A stretch of DNA of 64,000 nt from UBA1952 sp965246855 (GCA_965246855.1 CBDFFP010000005.1:372001-436000), one strand, 5' to 3'; positions 1-8,603 are shown, numbered from the stretch's first letter. Numbers and translations are program-made. The notes: generated from the letters alone by a model not told the origin.

Positions 1-91
1 CATCCGTCAGGCTCCAAAGAGCAACACTACCTCCGGCAAAGGAAGACAGCGTGAGGGCCACAAAAGCCAGTGTGAGGAGTTGTTTTTTCAT
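1..91 (-). CDS. N-terminal fragment of a secreted protein (cut by window edge)
   Basis: The minus strand reads ATG at 91-89 and then 30 open codons to the window edge. The residues MKKQLLTLAFVALTLSSFAG form a typical Sec signal peptide: two lysines, a hydrophobic stretch and a small-residue cleavage region. The rest of the gene is outside the window, so no function can be given. It lies 18 bases downstream of the lipoprotein gene that ends at 110 on the same strand, so the two are probably co-transcribed. Confidence 0.6.
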   Translation of the reverse strand, partial: MKKQLLTLAFVALTLSSFAGGSVALWSLTD

Positions 92-109
92 AAAAAAGCG
101 TAGGAATTT

Positions 110-736
110 TTATCGGTTGGGAGAAGGCGCAACCTGCTGTTGTTGTATTGTTGGTTGTTGCTGAACCGGGCGGCTGCGTTGCGGTCGGGTGCCTTCTTCA
201 AAAGGGCGGCGTGGCGTGGCAGCATCGGCCTTGTCGAAAAGAATGTAGGCATCGCCACCAGCAGTCGTTTTATGTGGCTCTATCAGGTAGCTTTTGCCTT
301 CGGTCAAAATCTGTCCGCGCATTTGCAAACCATCCCAGTCGAGGCGCAGATCATCCCCTTCCATATTATTGCCTTTGAGGGAAATGAGGTTTGGATAGCG
401 TTTTGCCAACTCCGCGCTCATCGTTTCCGAAAGCGAGACCCGGAAATTTTTGCAGCCCGAAGGCAGCGTAAAAGCCGCTGTGCCGCCGTTTCTGGCCGCT
501 TCAAAAAAGCTTTGTTCACCAGTAGCCGTAAAAACGGTGTAAGTACGTGGCAGGGCGGAACCGGAAACAGTAGAAAGGGACGCTGTGGTCAAACGCATAA
601 TTGTGTTATCCGCTTGCGCAATGTTGCAGCCTTTATCGCTTTTTGCGGAAATGGTCTTTTTTGCAGCAGTACACCCACCAAAAAGTGCTGCGAAAAGGCC
701 GATAGTGCAGGAGAGAATTGCTTTCTTGGTGCCCAT
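110..736 (-). CDS. Putative lipoprotein, unknown function
   Basis: This 208-residue protein starts with a charged segment and a hydrophobic stretch that ends in a lipobox-like LFGGC at residues 18-22, so it is probably a lipidated envelope protein. The middle (about 45-175) has no motif that I recognise; it looks like a small beta-rich domain. The last 35 residues are low complexity, rich in Pro, Arg and Gln (for example RPVQQQPTIQQQQ), as in surface-exposed tails. It is followed closely by another exported-protein gene on the same strand (ending beyond position 1). No function is assigned. Confidence 0.7.
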   Translation of the reverse strand: MGTKKAILSCTIGLFAALFGGCTAAKKTISAKSDKGCNIAQADNTIMRLTTASLSTVSGSALPRTYTVFTATGEQSFFEAARNGGTAAFTLPSGCKNFRVSLSETMSAELAKRYPNLISLKGNNMEGDDLRLDWDGLQMRGQILTEGKSYLIEPHKTTAGGDAYILFDKADAATPRRPFEEGTRPQRSRPVQQQPTIQQQQVAPSPNR

Positions 737-961
737 AGGGTTGCGAATTTATTGGTTAAAAAACAGACGCGCCGCTTTTCCCTTCCCCATTTGGATCTAC
801 TCATGGAATTTGATGCAGGCTTACCGGAAAATGAAAATAGACGGACAATCACTGTCCTGAATTGAAGAGCCGCTAAGGGCAGCTTTCCCAAAGTCATTGT
901 TTAGTAGTTAAGGCGCGTGAGAGACGTCAGGGACTAAAATATTTTTTGAGAGCCAACTAAA

Positions 962-990
962 AAAGCACTCTGGATGTTCCAGAGTGCTTT
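962..990. terminator. Strong stem-loop terminator
   Basis: A perfect 13-bp stem (AAAGCACTCTGGA at 962-974 pairing with 978-990) has a 3-base loop. On the minus strand it begins 44 bases past the stop of the small membrane-protein gene at 1034-1297 and is followed by a run of T (complement of the A-rich 955-964), so it probably ends that transcript. The plus strand also has a T-rich flank, so it could work in both directions. Confidence 0.75.
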
Positions 991-1033
991 AATTATTTTT
1001 CAAATAAAATAGGATTTACCAAGAGGCTATCCT

Positions 1034-1297
1034 TTAGTATTCTTCGCCGTGGTCATCGGCATCGGAGCCTTCCAGCTTCACGAGTTTATTGTAAAGACCG
1101 AGCAGCATGAATGGTGCAGGCCACTGACCGATAAACAGCGCGAGGTGGTCTTTCTTCATGATTTTGGCCGTAGCAGAAAGGGCCATAGAGCCGAGGGCTG
1201 CCCACAGAAACACGTCTGAAGGGATTTTCGCGGTTTGTTTTTCGATCGCTTTTGCCACAGGGCCTTCCTGATGGGTGGGATTTTGGTTGGTAGGCAT
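1034..1297 (-). CDS. Small membrane-associated protein, unknown
   Basis: An 87-residue protein if the ATG at 1297 is used; the frame stays open upstream to 1327, but the shorter start gives a normal polar N-terminus (MPTNQNPTHQ). It has two hydrophobic stretches (about residues 25-40 and 55-70, VFLWAALGSMALSA and FIGQWPAPFMLLGLY) and an acidic tail (GSDADDHGEEY). It may be a small inner-membrane protein with two helices. No family is recognised. It is transcribed away from the YdeI-like gene and ends at a good terminator. Confidence 0.6.
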   Translation of the reverse strand: MPTNQNPTHQEGPVAKAIEKQTAKIPSDVFLWAALGSMALSATAKIMKKDHLALFIGQWPAPFMLLGLYNKLVKLEGSDADDHGEEY

Positions 1298-1448
1298 AAG
1301 AAAAGATGTTTTTGAGGGTACGTTCACCGCTTTAAAAGAACCTTGCCAAGCCCTGATGTGTCATGTTTTATGTTTCATTTTTTATAGGAAATTCAATCCT
1401 GGCCCTCGTCCTCTTTTGTCTTTTGCCTCCCGACTTTTGTCTCCAAAA

Positions 1449-1964
1449 ATGCTTTCCCTCTACGCAATCATCGAAAAATTTGGCGAAAACGGCGACAAAA
1501 CCGGCTGGCATTACGTAACGCTTCCGGCAGAAACGGCGCAGATACTCCACCCGGAAAACCGGAAAGCTTTTCGTGTAAAAGGCTTTATCGACGCAGTGGA
1601 AATCACACAACTCACGGCGCTGCCCAAAGCGGATGGCGACTACTTGATTGCGCTAAAAGGCGAATTGCGCCGCAAGCTGCGTAAGGGCGAAGGCGCAGCC
1701 ATTACGTTGCGTTTGGAAAAGGACAAAACGGTGTTTGAAGTGCCTGTGCTCCTTACAGAGGCGTTGGAAACAGACGCCGATGCGTTGCGCAAATGGAACA
1801 GTATTCCACCTTCTCACCAGCGCCATTACGTGAACCACATCTTCTCCGCTAAAACAGAAGAAACGCAGCTTAGGCGCATTGCCAGGAGCGTGGCCGCGCT
1901 GGCGCAGGAATGGTCTTTTGGAGAGATGATACGCGCCGGGAAAGCAGAACAGAAAACGGTTTGA
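1449..1964 (+). CDS. DUF1905 / YdeI-OmpD-associated family protein
   Basis: The protein (171 residues from the ATG at 1449) starts with a small beta-barrel region of the DUF1905 kind (about residues 5-90: K..GWHYVTLPAE...VKGFIDAVEI...LIALKGELRRKLRKGEGAAITLRLEKD). The C-terminal part has the YdeI/OmpD-associated pattern, with W..IPPSHQRHYVNHIFSAKTEE followed by an arginine-rich helix. This family has been linked to bacteriocin protection, but its molecular role is unclear. The open frame extends upstream to 1275; the later start is preferred because the extra residues run through the divergent promoter region. Confidence 0.75.
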   Translation: MLSLYAIIEKFGENGDKTGWHYVTLPAETAQILHPENRKAFRVKGFIDAVEITQLTALPKADGDYLIALKGELRRKLRKGEGAAITLRLEKDKTVFEVPVLLTEALETDADALRKWNSIPPSHQRHYVNHIFSAKTEETQLRRIARSVAALAQEWSFGEMIRAGKAEQKTV

Positions 1965-2125
1965 ACCTGTCAGTCTTTATCGTCTGTCAGCGGCCTGATC
2001 GCATAAATTATAGAGATAAACGATAATGTTTCAGAACAGGGGATGCGCAACCTTTCAGATGCTCCTGTTTGCTCCAAAAATGGATGGTGCACCTTTGCAG
2101 GAATTGAAGCCCTGATCTATACTCC

Positions 2126-3220
2126 ATGATGCGTATTGCTTTCATTGCCCGTGCTACCCTCTATACCGCCCCCGGCGGCGACACCCGGCAAATGGACTCC
2201 ACCGCCGAAGCACTGCGCCATCTCGGACTGGAAGTAGACGTCTTTCCAGCCAGCAAAACGATTGATTACGCCCGATACGACCTGCTGCATTTCTTCAACA
2301 TCATTCGCCCGGCAGATATGCTTTACCATATCCAGCAGTCAGGCCTGCCTTATGTGGTCAGCACCATTTTTGTGGACTATGGCGCTTTTGAAAAAGAAGG
2401 TCACAGCGGACTTCGGGGCTGGATAAGCCGCCTTACCTCCGACGACGGCATGGAATACATCAAAGCGGTGGCGCGCTACCTGAAAAACGGCGAGCGCATT
2501 CCAAGCTTTTCCCACCTGCTTCGTGGACATTCTCACACCATCAAAAAAGTGGCCGAAGATGCACTCGTGCTGATGCCTAATTCGGAGAGCGAGTATCGCC
2601 GTTTCGCCGCGCGCTACGGCATTCAGAAGCCTTATCACGTCGTGCCTAATGGTGTGAATGCCGAGGCCGCCAATGGCGTTCACACCCGCAATCCGGTGTA
2701 TGAAAACGCGGTGCTGTGTATGGCCCGAATCGAGCCGATTAAGAACCAACTGAACCTCATTCGCGCGCTCAACGGCACGGGCATTCCGCTGTTTATTCAC
2801 GGCAAAGCTTCGCCCAACAATCTTGGTTATTATGAGTCCTGCCGCCGCGAAGCCGGGCCGAATGTGCATATCCTGCCGTGGATTGGCGATGACGAACTAT
2901 ACCGCGCCTATGCATCTGCCAAAGTCCATGTGCTGCCTTCTTATTTTGAAACCACTGGCCTTTCCTCTCTGGAAGCGGCGGTGATGGGCTGTAACGTCGT
3001 GGTGACCGACCGGGGAGATGTGCGCGAATACTTTGGCGAACATGCCTGGTACTGCGAGCCGGATGACATACAGTCCATCCGCCGCGCGGTGGAAGAAGCT
3101 TTGAATATGCCGTATGAGCCGCAGTTCCGCGAACATATTCTGGCGTGTTACACGTGGCGGCGTGCAGCAGAAGAAACTTTGAAAGCTTATCGCGACGTGT
3201 TGCCGCATTGCTTCCGGTAG
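2126..3220 (+). CDS. GT4-type glycosyltransferase (GT-B fold)
   Basis: At 364 residues it has the usual length for a GT4 enzyme. The N-terminal half starts with a Rossmann strand (RIAFIARATLYTAPGGDTRQ) containing the glycine loop that contacts the acceptor and nucleotide sugar. The C-terminal half has the GT4 landmarks: VPNGVNAE at about 175-182, ARIEPIKNQLNLIRAL, and a late S.FETTGLSSLEAAVMGCNVVVTDRGD with the E-x7-E-like nucleotide-sugar site. The enzyme probably adds a sugar to a cell-surface glycan or lipid; the substrate cannot be told. It is a single gene followed by a terminator hairpin. Confidence 0.85.
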   Translation: MMRIAFIARATLYTAPGGDTRQMDSTAEALRHLGLEVDVFPASKTIDYARYDLLHFFNIIRPADMLYHIQQSGLPYVVSTIFVDYGAFEKEGHSGLRGWISRLTSDDGMEYIKAVARYLKNGERIPSFSHLLRGHSHTIKKVAEDALVLMPNSESEYRRFAARYGIQKPYHVVPNGVNAEAANGVHTRNPVYENAVLCMARIEPIKNQLNLIRALNGTGIPLFIHGKASPNNLGYYESCRREAGPNVHILPWIGDDELYRAYASAKVHVLPSYFETTGLSSLEAAVMGCNVVVTDRGDVREYFGEHAWYCEPDDIQSIRRAVEEALNMPYEPQFREHILACYTWRRAAEETLKAYRDVLPHCFR

Positions 3221-3224
3221 AAGC

Positions 3225-3265
3225 ACCGGGGAAAAACAGGTTTTCGTTCCCCGGTATCGCTTTTT
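3225..3265 (+). terminator. Rho-independent terminator after the glycosyltransferase
   Basis: ACCGGGGAA at 3225-3233 pairs with TTCCCCGGT at 3247-3255, followed by ATCGC and a run of five T. It begins four bases after the glycosyltransferase stop codon and lies between convergent genes. Confidence 0.75.
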
Positions 3266-3634
3266 CTAAAAAAGCTTTTTGAAGACCGGAATAGAAATTA
3301 ATGAGGAAGAAGCGCGCTCATTTCTAGAAGCAAACACCTGAGCACCTTCTAGTAAAGCCTTTATTTTCGGAACAAAAGGCCGAATGGTTTCGGGCTTGTT
3401 ATTAGCAGAGAGAAGCACCAGAAACTTAAGGATCACTTTCTCCAAATTTTGTTGGTGCTGAAGGTTTCTGTCCAACGTAATCAGCAGGTCAAAACCATTA
3501 AAAGCAGCTAATCCCAGAAGCTCTCCATTCTTCATTCCAAGCCAATCCATATCACGGACAGTGTGTACTTAGTGCGCCTCTCCCAAGTCATGATCCACCT
3601 TGCCGGGCATGTTCTCGTCAAGCAAAATTTTCAT
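3266..3634 (-). pseudogene. DUF5615 (PIN-like) toxin with in-frame stop
   Basis: Read from the ATG at 3634, the frame gives MKILLDENMPGKVDHDLGEAH, then TAA at 3571-3569, then VHTVRDMDWLGMKNGELLGL and on to the stop at 3266. This is the usual DUF5615 toxin layout: a K-I-L-L-D-E-N start with the first acidic residues, then R-D-x-G/D-W-L-G-x-x-N-G-E-L and TLDRNLQHQQNL. Family members usually read H-E-V-H-T-V here, so one G-to-T change (GAA to TAA) would explain the stop. The start overlaps the end of the DUF433 antitoxin by 17 bases. A 94-residue product could start again at 3550 but would lack the first acidic strand. Confidence 0.85.
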
Positions 3635-3848
3635 GAAGAATTTTCTCATTATTCATGGTTTTAGAGGCCATCTGCAACACCTGAATGGCGTGTTCCTTTT
3701 TCACCGACGGAAAGTTCTCCAGAAACTCGTTCAGCGTTTCGCCCGTCCCCATATAATCAAATAGCGACCGAATCGGGACGCGGGTACCGGTAAAAACAGG
3801 CGTTCCGCCCATCGTTTCGGGGCCTATGTTGATGGCACCGTAGATCAT
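3618..3848 (-). CDS. DUF433 antitoxin
   Basis: A 76-residue protein matching the DUF433 pattern: I-x-x-x-P-x-x-x-G-G-T-P-V-F-x-G-T-R-V-P-I at residues 6-26, a helix, then LNEFLENFPSVKKEHAIQVL. DUF433 proteins have a winged-helix fold and are encoded just ahead of DUF5615 toxins, which is the arrangement here with a 17-base overlap. The antitoxin frame is intact while its toxin carries a stop codon. It probably represses its own promoter in the 3849-3898 gap. Confidence 0.85.
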   Translation of the reverse strand: MIYGAINIGPETMGGTPVFTGTRVPIRSLFDYMGTGETLNEFLENFPSVKKEHAIQVLQMASKTMNNEKILHENFA

Positions 3849-3898
3849 GGTTTTTCTCTTGGATTCTTCCGAAGTTACAAATGGGAAAAAACCGTCCG

Positions 3899-4564
3899 TC
3901 AGAAAATCCCCAGAAACTTCTTCCGCACTTTGCGCACCGTAATCAGCCGCACGTCGGTGTTGGGCCGATCTGCTTTGTCGCGGGGAACAGCAGCGATTTT
4001 ATCCACCGCTTCCATACCGGAAACCACTTCGCCAAACACGGTGTAACCGCCGTCTAAATGCGGCGTGCCACCGAGCGTTTTATACACCGCGCGCTGGTCT
4101 GCCCCAATCGTGTGACCACTGCGCTGCTGCGCTTTGTCGAGCGCGGCATCGTCGTATTTTTTGCCCACCACAATGTAGAACTGACAACCGCTGGATTCCT
4201 TGTTCGGGTTGTTGTCGCGCGCCATGCCCACCGCGCCGCGCTTGTGGAAATACTCCGGCTTTATCTCCGCCGGAATACGCTTTCCATATTCGCCTTCGCC
4301 CAGTGCCGCGCCGGGCTTTGCGCCCTTGCTTTGCGGGTCGCCGCCCTGAATCACGAAAGCCGGAATGACGCGGTGCCACAACAGCGAGTCGTAGAATTTT
4401 TCCTTTGTCAGCTTGAGGAAGTTGTCACGATGCAGCGGCGTACCGTCATAGAGCGCAACCACAATGGGGCCGTATTGGGTTTCAATGTGCACTTTGGTTT
4501 TCTGCGCAAACGCGGCGATAGAAACAAAGCTGCACAGCAGCAGGGAGAGAAGTTTGGATTTCAT
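3899..4564 (-). CDS. Secreted cyclophilin-type peptidyl-prolyl isomerase
   Basis: From the ATG at 4564 the product has 221 residues, beginning with a Sec signal peptide (MKSKLLSLLLCSFVSIAAFAQ). The cyclophilin domain follows: VHIETQYGPIVVALY, LHRDNFLKL, FYDSLLWHRVIPAFVIQGGDP with the catalytic Arg in the W-H-R-V-I motif, then ESSGCQFYIVVG and a late DGGYTVFGEVVSGMEAVDKIA. The enzyme catalyses cis-trans isomerisation of Xaa-Pro bonds, here probably in the periplasm. The open frame extends upstream to 4795, but that part lacks sense and would bury the signal peptide. It is divergent from corA. Confidence 0.9.
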   Translation of the reverse strand: MKSKLLSLLLCSFVSIAAFAQKTKVHIETQYGPIVVALYDGTPLHRDNFLKLTKEKFYDSLLWHRVIPAFVIQGGDPQSKGAKPGAALGEGEYGKRIPAEIKPEYFHKRGAVGMARDNNPNKESSGCQFYIVVGKKYDDAALDKAQQRSGHTIGADQRAVYKTLGGTPHLDGGYTVFGEVVSGMEAVDKIAAVPRDKADRPNTDVRLITVRKVRKKFLGIF

Positions 4565-4630
4565 AAAAAAGCGCCGCAAAAATGGCACGCAATTTTCTAC
4601 CCGCAAGGAAAAGACCAACTTCGCTCCCTT

Positions 4631-5734
4631 ATGTCGCTGCTTCGACCCGTTAGAAAGATTGCCCGCATGGCTGGAACGCTGGTTTCGGAAGCGCCGCTGC
4701 GCAAGCGCCGCAAATACAATCCGGCCCGCCCTGTGCAGCGCACACCGTGCAGCACCGATATGCAACTGACGCTTTTCAGCTACAATGCCTATCATCTAGA
4801 GGAGCATACCGTATCGCTGGAACAGGCGCTTGAGCCGCCTGCCGACCGCAGCTTCTGGCTCAATATCGACGGGCAGGAAAAGACGCAAATCGAAAAACTG
4901 GCCGCGCACTTCAAGATTCATCCGCTGCTGGTAGAAGACATCCTGAATGTGGGGCAGCGCGCTAAAATGGACGAAGTGGGGCCGCTGGTTTTCTGCCTCT
5001 TGCCGATGCTGTACTACAACGAAAACACCGGCGTGGTAGAAGGCGAGCAGGTGAGTCTTGTGTTGATTCCGGGCGGCGTACTTTCTTTTCAGGAAGAAGG
5101 GAGCCGCGATGTGTTTGAGCCGTTACGTACCCGCCTGCGAACCGACGGCGGCGGCAGGCTGCGCAGCGGCGGCCCCGATTTCCTTCTTTACACCCTGCTC
5201 GACGTGATTGTGGATTCTTACTTCGGTATTCTGGAGCGCCTCGACCAGCGCGCGGAGCTTCTGGAAGACGAAATCCTGCAAAGCACCAACAGCGGCACGA
5301 GCGCGAAAGTGGCGCTGCTGCGCCGCGAAGTTCTCACCGTCATGCGCGCCATCTCGCCCGTGCGCGAAGTCATCAATGGACTGCTGCGCAGCGAAAGCTC
5401 CCTTATAGACGAAAGCGAGGGAAAGTATTTCAAAGACGTTTTCGACCATATTCTCCACGCAATGGACAGCGCCGAATCCATGCGCGACGCTACTTCCACA
5501 CTGCTGGAACTGACCTTCAACCAAGTGAATCTGCGCACTAACGAAATCGTGAAGGTCTTCACCATTATCACGACCCTGCTGGCTCCGGCGACGGTTATCG
5601 GAGGCATCTTCGGGATGAACTTCGACGTCATTCCCCTTTCTCACCAGAAAGACGGGTTCATCATCATGGTCTCGCTCATGATTCTGATACCAATGGTAAT
5701 GCTGATTTGGTTCCGGCGGAAAGGATGGTTCTGA
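4631..5734 (+). CDS. corA: CorA-family magnesium/cobalt transporter
   Basis: The ATG at 4631 gives 367 residues, a normal CorA length. The N-terminal cytoplasmic alpha/beta domain (FWLNIDGQEKTQIEKLAAHFKIHPLLVEDILN) is followed by the long stalk helix (about 200-300) and two C-terminal membrane helices. The signature GMN loop is present at residues 328-330 (FGMNF) between them, and the protein ends with the basic RRKGWF. CorA forms a pentamer that brings Mg2+ (or Co2+/Ni2+) across the inner membrane. The open frame begins far upstream at 4058, but that region is antisense to the cyclophilin gene. Confidence 0.92.
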   Translation: MSLLRPVRKIARMAGTLVSEAPLRKRRKYNPARPVQRTPCSTDMQLTLFSYNAYHLEEHTVSLEQALEPPADRSFWLNIDGQEKTQIEKLAAHFKIHPLLVEDILNVGQRAKMDEVGPLVFCLLPMLYYNENTGVVEGEQVSLVLIPGGVLSFQEEGSRDVFEPLRTRLRTDGGGRLRSGGPDFLLYTLLDVIVDSYFGILERLDQRAELLEDEILQSTNSGTSAKVALLRREVLTVMRAISPVREVINGLLRSESSLIDESEGKYFKDVFDHILHAMDSAESMRDATSTLLELTFNQVNLRTNEIVKVFTIITTLLAPATVIGGIFGMNFDVIPLSHQKDGFIIMVSLMILIPMVMLIWFRRKGWF

Positions 5735-5740
5735 GTAATG

Positions 5741-5805
5741 AATAATGAACAATGAATAATGGAGCGCGTTACTTCCACATTATTAATTCTTCATTATTCA
5801 TTGTT
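5741..5805. terminator. AT-rich inverted repeat between convergent genes
   Basis: AACAATGAATAAT at 5748-5760 is perfectly repeated in inverse at 5793-5805 (13 bp), next to further AATGAATAATGA repeats. AT-rich palindromes like this are frequent between convergent genes in Bacteroidota, and this one could end transcription from both sides (corA and the proline-rich protein gene). Confidence 0.5.
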
Positions 5806-5807
5806 AA

Positions 5808-6926
5808 TTATCTCTCCGTTTTCCGGAAAAACAGATTTGCCACCTGTCCGTTGGAGCCGTTGATGGAAAGAATCTTCACGTCTCTACCATCCTTGAGCGT
5901 CAGCGCAACCGTGTTTTCCGGAATGGTTCCTTCCGAAAGCAGGAAGACGGAAAGTGTAGTCCACATGTCTTTGCGCACCGGCAACAGCAGCACCTTTCTT
6001 TCCATTCTGAGCTTCTCGCTTACGAGCAAATCCCGGCCATCGTAGCGCACCGAAACCACGTCGCCGTCATTCTCCGCACCGTCCCAGATTTCCAATAGCA
6101 GCGTGTCGCTTTTCACGGCATAAGCGTAGCGCATTGCGCCCGTATCCGGTGTTGTTTTTTGGGGAGATACAATGGGCTGCGGCGTCCGTACTGCAACAGG
6201 TTTGGGCGGCACTTCGTCGGCTATTTTTCCGGGCCTTGCGATAGAGGGAATGGAAAGCGGCTTTCGGATAGTGAGCGTTGGGAGCGGCATTCGCGCGCGG
6301 TCTTCTTTCACAAATACCAAAGCGGCAACAGGTTTTGGTTTGGGCAGCTCCGGCTTTTTCTCTGCAACCGGTGGCCGTATTGGAAGCGGTTTGGGCGCGG
6401 GTGGTTTGGGCGTTGAAACAGGCCGCGGCGTGGGGGGTTTAGGCGTAGGCGGACGGGTAACTATGGGCGGTCTGGACGCAACCGGCTTGGGGGGCGGCGG
6501 CGGTGTAGGGTCTAAGTCGGTAAAAGTCATCAGCCCACCTTCGCAGGGGGTTCCGTCGGGTTGGCGGCTGCTGAAGGCGCCGCTCCACATGCGTTTTCCG
6601 GGAAAAACAGAGAGCTTCAGCCGCGCCGAGAAAAAGCACAGCACCATGCCCGGAAAATCAAAATCCATGCTCTCCGTTTCGCGCAGATACAGTTCTTGTC
6701 CGTCGTCGGAAAGGCGGCCCGTGAGCGTCGCTTTCAGGTCGCCGTTTTCAGATTGCGTTACGCTGTAGCCGCTGATGGCCGGGCCGTTGGCAGAGTAGTA
6801 GAGGTAATAGTATTGGGGCGGATGACCGGGAATACGCACCTCACCGCGCAGGGTGCGCTTATACTTCTGCGCCTGCGCAAAAGGCGCGGCAAACAAAAGC
6901 AAGAAACAGAAAAACAGAAACCGCAT
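5808..6926 (-). CDS. Secreted proline-rich protein, unknown
   Basis: A 372-residue protein with a signal peptide (MRFLFFCFLLLFAAPFAQAQ). The N-terminal domain (about 22-130) is rich in Tyr and beta strands (VRIPGHPPQYYYLYYSANGP) and recalls stress-response or ankyrin-adjacent beta domains without a clear match. Residues 135-235 are a Pro/Lys linker (TPPPPPKPV, PPTPKPPTPRPV) that may cross or bind the cell wall. The C-terminal 110 residues form a second beta-rich domain (LEIWDGAENDGDVVSVRYDG). Two beta domains joined by a proline spacer suggest an envelope-anchored binding protein. No function is assigned. Confidence 0.65.
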   Translation of the reverse strand: MRFLFFCFLLLFAAPFAQAQKYKRTLRGEVRIPGHPPQYYYLYYSANGPAISGYSVTQSENGDLKATLTGRLSDDGQELYLRETESMDFDFPGMVLCFFSARLKLSVFPGKRMWSGAFSSRQPDGTPCEGGLMTFTDLDPTPPPPPKPVASRPPIVTRPPTPKPPTPRPVSTPKPPAPKPLPIRPPVAEKKPELPKPKPVAALVFVKEDRARMPLPTLTIRKPLSIPSIARPGKIADEVPPKPVAVRTPQPIVSPQKTTPDTGAMRYAYAVKSDTLLLEIWDGAENDGDVVSVRYDGRDLLVSEKLRMERKVLLLPVRKDMWTTLSVFLLSEGTIPENTVALTLKDGRDVKILSINGSNGQVANLFFRKTER

Positions 6927-7104
6927 GGGAAGGGCAAAATTACTTCCTGCTTTTTTGTGGCTGCTCGCTTAAAGCTGTTGTTTACGGGAAGGGAAAACAG
7001 GACTAAAAAAAGGTGTGCCCGCCGCCGGGGGGAAGCTTTCCATCCGGGGCTGCATTTCCTTTTCGCTGAACCCCGCATTAATATTGCGCTTCCTATTTTT
7101 CTCC

Positions 7105-7638
7105 ATGAAAAAATTCCTGCTTATCCTCTCCGTCGCAACCTTGTTGCTGGATACACCTGCTGCACAGGCGGCTTTTGTTCCGCACTCCGCAGAAGTGGTT
7201 ACGGCTTCCATAAGCACTTCCTTTTTGACAGTGATAACGTCAGAAGCCGTTGTTGAATCGTCTGCTGCCGCGAAAATCGTTAAAGCAAAAAAGCTTTCCT
7301 TTTTTGGTAAACTAAAGCACTACTTCGGGGGCAGCAAAAGTCAGGTGGTAGCGGCTCTTTTGGCTTTCTTCCTGGGAACGCTGGGTGTTCACCGCTTCTA
7401 TCTGGGTCATACCGGCATCGGCCTTACACAGCTTGTCCTTACGCTGGTTGGGTTTGGACTTTTAATTGGCGGCTTTCTGGCTTCTGTAGTTGCAGGCGGT
7501 ATAGCAACTTTCAGCGTCGTGGTAGTCATTGGGTTATTGTTTATCGCCGGGGTTAGCGTCTGGAGTATTATCGACTTGATTCGCATCCTGACGGGAGACC
7601 TGCAACCCAAAGGCGGCTCCTACGACAAAACCTTCTAA
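7105..7638 (+). CDS. TM2-domain membrane protein
   Basis: From the ATG at 7105 the product has 177 residues. It begins with a signal peptide (MKKFLLILSVATLLLDTPAAQA), followed by a short polar segment and then a TM2 domain: KSQVVAALLAFFLGTLGVHRFYLGHTGIGLTQLVLT. The L-G-x-x-G-x-H-R-F-Y-L-G pattern between the two helices is the hallmark of TM2 proteins. A further hydrophobic glycine-rich stretch and WSIIDLIRILTGDL complete it. TM2 proteins sit in the inner membrane; their function is not known. The upstream frame to 7015 is not needed. Confidence 0.85.
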   Translation: MKKFLLILSVATLLLDTPAAQAAFVPHSAEVVTASISTSFLTVITSEAVVESSAAAKIVKAKKLSFFGKLKHYFGGSKSQVVAALLAFFLGTLGVHRFYLGHTGIGLTQLVLTLVGFGLLIGGFLASVVAGGIATFSVVVVIGLLFIAGVSVWSIIDLIRILTGDLQPKGGSYDKTF

Positions 7639-7660
7639 GGGATTTCCTTTCCCCCAAACA

Positions 7661-7696
7661 AAAAGCTCTGGCATTATCGCCGGGGCTTTTTTCTTT
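7661..7696 (+). terminator. Terminator after the TM2 gene
   Basis: AAAAGCTCTGGC pairs with GCCGGGGCTTTT (two G-U pairs) across a 6-base loop and is followed by TTCTTTT. It starts 22 bases past the TM2 stop and separates it from the convergent ppx gene. Confidence 0.7.
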
Positions 7697-7700
7697 TGCA

Positions 7701-8603
7701 CTATTCCACCACCGCTTCCTTTTCCCGCATCTTCTCCGCATACAGCATCTTCACCAAGCCATCCGCCAGACCAATCTTCGGCACGTAAATTTCATCAGCT
7801 TCTACCCATTTCATCACCGAAAGGTAAATCTCCATGGCGGGCACAATCACGTCGGCGCGGTCGGCGCGGAAGCCGTAGCGGTGCTGCCGTTCTTCGGGTG
7901 TGAGGTCGCTTAGTTCTTCGTGATATTCCTTGAGGAAAGAGAATGGCAGGGGCCGGCCTTCCTTGCGTTTGGAAACGGAGAAAATCTTGTTGATGTTGCC
8001 GCCCGTCCCAATCGCTTTCACGGGGTGATGGCCTTTGGTGATTTTCTTCAGGAAATCCTTCATTGTGTTCCACTGCGCCGTTGTCACCGCGCCTTGCAAC
8101 AGACGGATTGTGCCGATGTTGAAAGATTTCTTGGCCACCAATTCGCCGTGTGCAAACAGTGTTACTTCGGTAGAGCCGCCGCCCACGTCGATGTACAGAT
8201 AACTTTTGCGGTTGCTCAGGGTTTCGGCGGCGTGGGTTTCATAAAGAACGGCGGCTTCTTCGTCGCCGCTGATGATGCGCAGGTTGATGCCCGTTTGTGC
8301 CCGCACTTTCTCCAGGAGTTCCGCCCCGTTCTGTGCGTCGCGCATGGCGGAGGTAGCAGCGGCTTTCACGCCTTCCACGTCGTAAATCTCCATTAGGCTT
8401 TTATACACCTTCATCGTGTCTAAGAGCAGTTTTTCCCGTTGCGGGGAAATGCGGCCCGTGCCAAAAACATCAAAGCCCAGGCGCAGGGGAATGCGCAACA
8501 GGTTGAGCTTGGTATAGTCCACCGTGCCGTCGTGATAAACCGAGGCTTCCACAATCAAGAGGCGGGCGGCGTTGGAGCCAACGTCTATAGCGGCGAGGTT
8601 CAA
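7701..8603 (-). CDS. ppx: Ppx/GppA-family exopolyphosphatase
   Basis: The protein (300 residues) has the ASKHA actin-like fold. The phosphate-1 loop is AAIDVGSNAARLLIVE at residues 4-19, and the phosphate-2 loop is YLYIDVGGGSTEVTLF at about 136-151, with the catalytic Glu in ATSAMRDAQNGAELL. It is the short form that keeps only the two actin-like domains and lacks the HD-like C-terminal domains of E. coli Ppx. It removes terminal phosphate from polyphosphate or from pppGpp. Its start overlaps the stop of ppk1 by four bases (8600-8603), so polyphosphate synthesis and breakdown are translationally coupled. Confidence 0.9.
   Translation of the reverse strand: MNLAAIDVGSNAARLLIVEASVYHDGTVDYTKLNLLRIPLRLGFDVFGTGRISPQREKLLLDTMKVYKSLMEIYDVEGVKAAATSAMRDAQNGAELLEKVRAQTGINLRIISGDEEAAVLYETHAAETLSNRKSYLYIDVGGGSTEVTLFAHGELVAKKSFNIGTIRLLQGAVTTAQWNTMKDFLKKITKGHHPVKAIGTGGNINKIFSVSKRKEGRPLPFSFLKEYHEELSDLTPEERQHRYGFRADRADVIVPAMEIYLSVMKWVEADEIYVPKIGLADGLVKMLYAEKMREKEAVVE

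Noticed and set aside
4058..4630. N-terminal extension of CorA
   Set aside because: This stretch is antisense to the conserved cyclophilin gene; the ATG at 4631 gives a normal CorA length.
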